A stretch of 20,561 nt of DNA. Source: Caryophanales bacterium UBA7581. GTDB lineage: Bacteria; Bacillota_I; Bacilli_A; RFN20; CAG-826. Shown here in pieces: positions 20,531 through 20,561 of this stretch. The DNA is taken from positions 1 through 20,561 of the forward strand of contig DLKT01000050.1 of NCBI GenBank assembly GCA_002477825.1, read 5' to 3'. Made by a program: the position numbers and the translations under genes. The notes beneath the pieces were generated by a model. The model was given only the letters and a program-made list of their open reading frames with translations. It was not told where the DNA came from and ran no database searches. How positions within the stretch are numbered: position 1 is the first letter of the stretch; every line of letters begins with the position of its first letter.

Positions 20531-20561
20531 CCTTACTTCTTTTCATAAAGAAAGTACCCAA

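Overview
The window is AT-rich bacterial chromosome of the low-GC Firmicutes / Mollicutes-neighbour type (for example an uncultured Erysipelotrichia- or RF39-like Bacilli lineage; the exact taxon cannot be fixed from sequence alone). The evidence is the hrcA-grpE-dnaK-dnaJ order under CIRCE operators, strong AAGGAGG ribosome-binding sites, TTGACA/TATAAT promoters, mostly TAA stops, and TGG (not TGA) for tryptophan, so the standard bacterial code applies. Almost every gene lies on the minus strand. The only plus-strand protein genes form a small toxin-antitoxin pair.

Layout from left to right (transcription runs right to left unless stated). A promoter reads off the left edge. Then come glycerate kinase, a CmpB-type membrane protein and deoC (deoC is transcribed first), then rpmF with its own promoter. 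Next is a tightly coupled set: a zinc-ribbon/TM2-like membrane protein, rsmE and mtaB, each joined to the next by TAATG. The heat-shock operon hrcA-grpE-dnaK-dnaJ (5.7-10.5 kb) follows, with two CIRCE elements over its promoter. About 1 kb without large genes (10.47-11.41 kb) holds two related copies of a small antisense-RNA module. The next operon encodes an inactive-looking Fic-fold/winged-helix protein, a small membrane protein and hemW. A divergent Phd/YefM-ParE/RelE pair (+) follows, then lepA, a nuclease-helicase fusion of the DinG/Rad3 type, an RNA-like GC-rich islet between two terminators, and fmt.

Most genes are housekeeping: protein folding, tRNA and rRNA modification, translation, formyl-Met initiation and deoxyribose catabolism. 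The most interesting part is the intergenic region at 10.6-11.3 kb. It looks like a type I toxin-antitoxin locus not covered by large-ORF calling. A 31-residue hydrophobic peptide with a lysine tail is encoded on the minus strand, and a convergent plus-strand RNA with a near-consensus promoter and two tandem terminators overlaps its 3' end. The toxin leader carries a five-codon peptide and hairpins that mask both ribosome-binding sites. A second copy 334 bp away keeps the antisense RNA promoter and terminator, but its toxin frame is broken. This is inferred from sequence; expression and toxicity are untested.
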